Source: Planctomycetota bacterium (lineage in GTDB: Bacteria > Planctomycetota > Phycisphaerae > Tepidisphaerales > Tepidisphaeraceae). From it: a stretch of DNA of 9,801 bases. The notes beneath the pieces were generated by a model. That model was not told the origin of the DNA. It was given only the letters and a program-made list of their open reading frames with translations, and searched no databases. Positions 6,610 to 9,801 of this stretch are shown here, piece after piece (within the stretch, counting starts at the first letter, position 1; each line of letters starts with the position of its first letter). The DNA is taken from positions 1 to 9,801 of the forward strand of contig JAKORQ010000636.1 of assembly GCA_029777755.1 (NCBI GenBank), read 5' to 3'. A program made the translations under genes and the position numbers.

Positions 6610-7110
6610 ATGAGCACTATGAGCGCAATGCCGGCTCCTCCAAGCAATGACAAGCGGTGGAAGCTGGTGGATGCAACGATCAAGAGGCATGGCCGGGCAG
6701 GTCACTCGCTGATCGAGTGTCTGCACACCATGCAGGAGTGTTTCGGTTACCTCGACGAACAGGGGCTGAAGTACATCGCGGCGGCGCTGAACCTGCCGCT
6801 GTCGAAGGTGTATGGTGTGGCGACGTTCTACCACATCTTCACCCTCAAGCCCCAGGGCGAGCATACCTGCGTCGTCTGCATGGGCACCGCCTGCTACATC
6901 AAGGGCGCGCCGCAACTGCTGGCCGCCCTCGAGGCCAAGTATGGCGTGAAGCCCGGCGAGACGACCGTCGACGGAAAGATGTCGGTTCTCACTGCCCGCT
7001 GCATCGGATCCTGCGGCCTGGCGCCCGCAGTGGTGTTCGATGGCGATGTCGGTGGCAAGGCGACGCCCAGCGATGTTCTCAAGCGCGTCGAGAAATGGAT
7101 GGCATCATGA
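6610..7110 (+). CDS. hoxE: HoxE, NuoE-like [2Fe-2S] subunit of bidirectional hydrogenase
   Basis: This is a thioredoxin-like [2Fe-2S] protein of the NuoE/HndA family. In this context it is the HoxE subunit of the diaphorase module, passing electrons near the flavin of HoxF. The 166-residue length matches HoxE. After a short disordered N terminus come a helical region (LIECLHTMQECFGYL) and VYGVATFYHIFTLKP. The cluster ligands are C90 and C95 (CMGTAC) and C131 and C135 (CIGSC), the normal CX4C plus CX3C pattern. It is the first gene after the hyp block, preceded by a 128-base gap and a good ribosome site. Its stop overlaps the hoxF start (ATGA). By sequence alone NuoE of complex I or HndA of an electron-bifurcating hydrogenase would look similar. 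The following HoxF-HoxU-HoxY order decides for HoxE. Confidence 0.9.
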   Translation: MSTMSAMPAPPSNDKRWKLVDATIKRHGRAGHSLIECLHTMQECFGYLDEQGLKYIAAALNLPLSKVYGVATFYHIFTLKPQGEHTCVVCMGTACYIKGAPQLLAALEAKYGVKPGETTVDGKMSVLTARCIGSCGLAPAVVFDGDVGGKATPSDVLKRVEKWMAS

Positions 7111-8774
7111 CAGCCGAAGATCTCAATGAACTTGTGGAGAAGGAGCTGGAAGCCAATCGCGGCTTCACTCACTCGATAAACGTCTGCATGGCGGCCGGGT
7201 GCCTCTCCAGTCGTGCCGACCAGGCCATGGACGCGATCAAGAAGGAACTGAAGGCGAAGGGCATGGACAAGCAGGTGCGCGTGCGCCCGGTGGGCTGCAT
7301 GGGCCTGTGCGCGGCCGGCCCGCTGGTGGAGATTCGCGACGCGGCCGGAAACAGCGAGGTGATGTACCAGGGCGTGACCCCTGAGAACGCACCCGAGCTG
7401 GTGGCATCGGTCGGCAAGGCGCCGGTGCAGTCGCTGGTCTGTGATACCTCGATCCCCTTCTTCACCCGCCAGGTCAAGGTGGTACTGGAGAACTGCGGGA
7501 AGATCGATCCCGAGCGCATCGAGGAGTACCTGGCGGCCGACGGTTACCGGGGTCTGTTCAAGTGCATCTTCGAGATGACGCCCGTCCAGGTGGTGGAGGA
7601 AGTGACCAAGTCCGGCCTGCGTGGCCGGGGCGGCGCCGGCTTCCCCACGGGGCTGAAGTGGAGCACCGTCGCCAAGGCCCCGGGCAAGCAGAAATACATC
7701 ATCTGCAACGCCGATGAGGGCGACCCGGGCGCGTTCATGGATCGCTCCATCCTCGAGTCCGACCCGCATCGAGTGCTGGAAGGCATGGCCATTGCAGCCT
7801 ACGCCACCGGCGCCAACCACGGCTATATCTACTGCCGTGCGGAGTACCCGCTGGCCGTGAAGCGCCTGAAGAACGCCATTCGCCAGGCGGAGCGCCTTGG
7901 CCTGCTTGGCCAGGAGATCATGAACACGACCTTCAACTTCACCGTTGAGGTTCGCCTTGGCGCGGGCGCGTTTGTCTGCGGTGAGGAGACGGCACTGATC
8001 CACTCGATCGAGGGTAAGCGCGGCACACCGCGTCCACGTCCGCCCTTCCCGGCGCAATCGGGCCTGTGGGGCTGCCCCACGCTGATCAACAACGTGGAGA
8101 CCTTCGCCAACATCGCGCCGATCCTGCGCAAGGGCGGCGAATGGTTCGCCCAGATCGGCACGGAAAAGAGCAAGGGCACCAAGGTGTTCGCCCTTGCCGG
8201 CAGGGTGAACAACACCGGCCTGATCGAGGTGCCCATGGGAACGACGCTGCGCGAGATCATCTACTCGCTGGGCAACGGCATCCCGGACGGGCGCAAGTTC
8301 AAGGCGGTGCAGACCGGCGGGCCCTCCGGCGGCTGCATCCCCGAGCAGTACCTGGACATGGGCGTCGACTACGACTCCATCGCCCAGGTCGGCTCGATCA
8401 TGGGCTCCGGCGGCATGATCGTCATGGACGAGACCTCCTGCATGGTCGATGTCGCCAAGTTCTTCATGGAGTTCTGCAAGTCAGAAAGCTGCGGCAAGTG
8501 CATCCCCTGCCGCGTGGGCACCAGCCAGATGTACGACATGCTCTGCAAGATCACCGACGGTACCGGCACGCTGGAGGATGTGATCATGCTTGAGGAGCTC
8601 AGCGACCTGCTCAAGAGCACCAGCCTGTGCGGCCTAGGCATGACGGCGCCAAACCCCGTGATGACCACGCTGCGCTATTTCCGCCATGAGTACACCGCCC
8701 ATATCGAGGAAGGCAAATGCCCGGCCGGTGTCTGCAATGCCGCCGGCAAGGTCGCCGAGGAGGTGAGAGCATGA
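7107..8774 (+). CDS. hoxF: HoxF, NAD- and FMN-binding diaphorase subunit
   Basis: HoxF is the flavoprotein that exchanges electrons between NAD(H) or NADP(H) and the Fe-S chain of the bidirectional hydrogenase; it is homologous to NuoF. The start is the ATG at 7107 overlapping the hoxE stop. The open frame extends 450 bases further upstream, but that part is only the hoxE shadow. The 555-residue product begins with a NuoE-like thioredoxin domain that keeps all four cysteines (C27, C32, C64, C68). Next come the FMN/NAD motifs GRGGAGFP (173-180), CNADEGDPGAFMDR (200-213) and GAGAFVCGEETALI (286-299). The C-terminal [4Fe-4S] site SCGKCIPCR has C462, C465 and C468, with C508 as fourth ligand. A CPAGVC motif lies close to the C terminus. 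The protein ends there, without the ferredoxin extension seen in HndC-like relatives. Confidence 0.94.
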   Translation: MTAEDLNELVEKELEANRGFTHSINVCMAAGCLSSRADQAMDAIKKELKAKGMDKQVRVRPVGCMGLCAAGPLVEIRDAAGNSEVMYQGVTPENAPELVASVGKAPVQSLVCDTSIPFFTRQVKVVLENCGKIDPERIEEYLAADGYRGLFKCIFEMTPVQVVEEVTKSGLRGRGGAGFPTGLKWSTVAKAPGKQKYIICNADEGDPGAFMDRSILESDPHRVLEGMAIAAYATGANHGYIYCRAEYPLAVKRLKNAIRQAERLGLLGQEIMNTTFNFTVEVRLGAGAFVCGEETALIHSIEGKRGTPRPRPPFPAQSGLWGCPTLINNVETFANIAPILRKGGEWFAQIGTEKSKGTKVFALAGRVNNTGLIEVPMGTTLREIIYSLGNGIPDGRKFKAVQTGGPSGGCIPEQYLDMGVDYDSIAQVGSIMGSGGMIVMDETSCMVDVAKFFMEFCKSESCGKCIPCRVGTSQMYDMLCKITDGTGTLEDVIMLEELSDLLKSTSLCGLGMTAPNPVMTTLRYFRHEYTAHIEEGKCPAGVCNAAGKVAEEVRA

Positions 8775-9493
8775 GCACGCTCGCTTCACAGATCGTTACA
8801 TTGAAGATTGACGGCAAGGATTGCGGCGCAAGGGGCGACGAGACGATCCTCGAGGTCGCGCGGCAGAACGGGATCGAGATCCCGACGCTGTGCCACTTTG
8901 ATGGCCTGTCTGACATCGGCGCCTGCCGCCTGTGCCTGGTGGAAGTGAAGGGATCTCCCAAGCTTTTCCCCGCCTGCACCACACTGGTGACCGAGGGGAT
9001 GGAGGTCTTGACCACCAGCGAGCGCCTGCGGCGCTATCGTGTCCAGATCCTGGAGCTGCTGTTCACCGAGCGCAACCACGTCTGCTCGGTCTGCGTGAGC
9101 AACGGCCACTGCGAACTGCAGGACCTGGCCGTGAAGCTGGGGCTGACGCACGTTCGCCTGCCGTATCGCTACCCGCGCCTGGCGGTGGATGCCACGCATG
9201 ACCGTTTCGTGCAGGACGACAACCGCTGCGTGCTCTGCCAGCGCTGCGTACGCGTGTGCGACGAGATCGAAGGCGCGCACACGTGGGACGTGGCCGGCAG
9301 GGGTATCGAGAGCCGTGTGATAACCGACCTGTCCGAGCCATGGGGCTCCACCGAGAGCTGCACCGGCTGCAGCAAGTGCGTGCACGTCTGTCCGACGGGC
9401 GCGATTTTCGAGAAGGGCAAGGCGTCCGGCGAGATGGTCAAGCGCCGGTTTGTCGCCGAGTTGGCCGCCAAACGGGAGAGCCGCGATGAGTAA
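8771..9493 (+). CDS. hoxU: HoxU, NuoG-like Fe-S subunit
   Basis: HoxU is the iron-sulfur subunit that wires HoxF to the HoxYH hydrogenase module and corresponds to the N-terminal part of NuoG. The 240-residue product carries four cluster sites in order. A plant-type [2Fe-2S] site uses C41, C52, C55 and C69. A His-Cys [4Fe-4S] site lies in NHVCSVCVSNGHCELQ (H103, C105, C108, C114). Two ferredoxin-type [4Fe-4S] sites are CVLCQRCVRVC (153-163) and CTGCSKCVHVCPTGAI (197-212). The length matches HoxU (about 240), and there is no molybdopterin domain as in full NuoG or formate dehydrogenase. The ATG at 8771 overlaps the hoxF stop by four bases (ATGA). The gene's own stop overlaps hoxY by eight bases. 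Confidence 0.95.
   Translation: MSTLASQIVTLKIDGKDCGARGDETILEVARQNGIEIPTLCHFDGLSDIGACRLCLVEVKGSPKLFPACTTLVTEGMEVLTTSERLRRYRVQILELLFTERNHVCSVCVSNGHCELQDLAVKLGLTHVRLPYRYPRLAVDATHDRFVQDDNRCVLCQRCVRVCDEIEGAHTWDVAGRGIESRVITDLSEPWGSTESCTGCSKCVHVCPTGAIFEKGKASGEMVKRRFVAELAAKRESRDE
9474..9478 (+). promoter_or_regulatory. Ribosome binding site of hoxY
   Basis: GGGAG inside the end of hoxU lies seven bases before the ATG at 9486 and supports that overlapping start. Confidence 0.45.
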
Positions 9494-9801
9494 CAAAGCA
9501 CGAGTGGCAACAGTCTGGCTTGATGGCTGTTCCGGATGCCATATGAGCCTGCTCGACATGGACGAGACGATCATCACGCTGGCAAGCCTGATCGAGATGG
9601 TCTATTCGCCGACCGTCGACATGAAGGAGTTCCCGGAGAACGTGGATGTCTGCCTCGTGGAAGGCGCCGCCTCCAGCGATGAGGACATTCACAAGCTCAA
9701 GGTCATTCGCAAGAACAGCAAGTGCGTCGTGGCACTGGGTGACTGCGCCATCACCGGCAATGTCCCCTCCATGCGCAACCGCTTCAGGACCGAGGAGATC
9801 C
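9486..9801 (+). CDS. hoxY: HoxY, hydrogenase small subunit, 3' end cut by window edge
   Basis: HoxY is the small subunit of the bidirectional [NiFe] hydrogenase. It holds the proximal [4Fe-4S] cluster next to the NiFe site of HoxH. The first 105 residues are visible. VWLDGCSGCHMSLLDMDE carries C15 and C18, and the WLDGCSGCHMS form is typical of group 3d HoxY. CLVEGAASSDED (56-67) matches the conserved VEG region. GDCAITGNVPSMRN carries C87, the third expected cluster ligand. There is no twin-arginine signal peptide, which fits a soluble cytoplasmic enzyme. Full HoxY is about 180-200 residues, so roughly 80 residues and the fourth ligand are outside the window. The ATG at 9486 overlaps the hoxU end by eight bases. 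hoxH should follow. Confidence 0.95.
   Translation, partial: MSNKARVATVWLDGCSGCHMSLLDMDETIITLASLIEMVYSPTVDMKEFPENVDVCLVEGAASSDEDIHKLKVIRKNSKCVVALGDCAITGNVPSMRNRFRTEEI

Noticed and set aside
6657..7106. Open frame continuing hoxF 450 bases upstream through almost all of hoxE
   Set aside because: It lies in another frame of a clear HoxE protein, is arginine-rich and low-complexity, and matches no HoxF domain. The ATG at 7107 begins a good NuoE-like domain.
6894..8057. 387-codon minus-strand open frame opposite hoxE and hoxF
   Set aside because: Histidine-, arginine- and alanine-rich antisense shadow without motifs. HoxE and HoxF are certain on the other strand.

Overview
The window is a GC-rich bacterial segment with two divergent gene blocks. 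On the minus strand, at the left edge, is a xylulokinase gene (xylB) whose 3' end lies outside the window. On the plus strand is a tightly packed run hypF-hypC-hypD-hypE followed by hoxE-hoxF-hoxU-hoxY. HoxY is cut by the right edge and its usual partner hoxH should follow. Short overlaps (TGATG or ATGA types, and 8 nt before hoxY) join all neighbouring genes except hypE and hoxE, which are separated by 128 nt. The layout suggests one long transcript, or two closely linked ones.

The genes form one pathway. HoxEFU is the NAD(P)H-oxidising, flavin and Fe-S diaphorase module. HoxY, with HoxH outside the window, is the hydrogenase module of a soluble bidirectional NAD-linked [NiFe] hydrogenase (group 3d type). 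HypF and HypE make the cyanide ligand from carbamoyl phosphate, and HypC and HypD assemble the Fe(CN)2CO unit. The nickel-insertion genes hypA and hypB and the maturation protease are not in the window. XylB would send xylulose into the pentose phosphate pathway. A plausible reading is a sugar fermenter that vents excess reductant as H2, but the xylB-hox link is only positional.

The most unusual feature is in the hyp genes. Two copies of an interspersed repeat (GAAAGCA heptamers, a conserved 20-nt core that can partly fold into a hairpin, then ATCGAAA heptamers) lie 290 nt apart. One forms a 42-residue tail on HypD and the other a roughly 37-residue insertion near the HypE N terminus. Both remain open and use the same reading frame through the core, giving the shared peptide EGCATF. 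A third, degenerate heptamer-rich insertion interrupts the middle of HypD. This resembles the protein-coding palindromic repeats known from Rickettsia, but the sequence is different.

The organism cannot be fixed from this window. High GC, group 3d hydrogenase genes and heptameric interspersed repeats would fit a Planctomycetota-type (perhaps Phycisphaerae) or related environmental bacterium; this is a low-confidence guess. No tRNA, rRNA, CRISPR array, transposase or integrase was seen.
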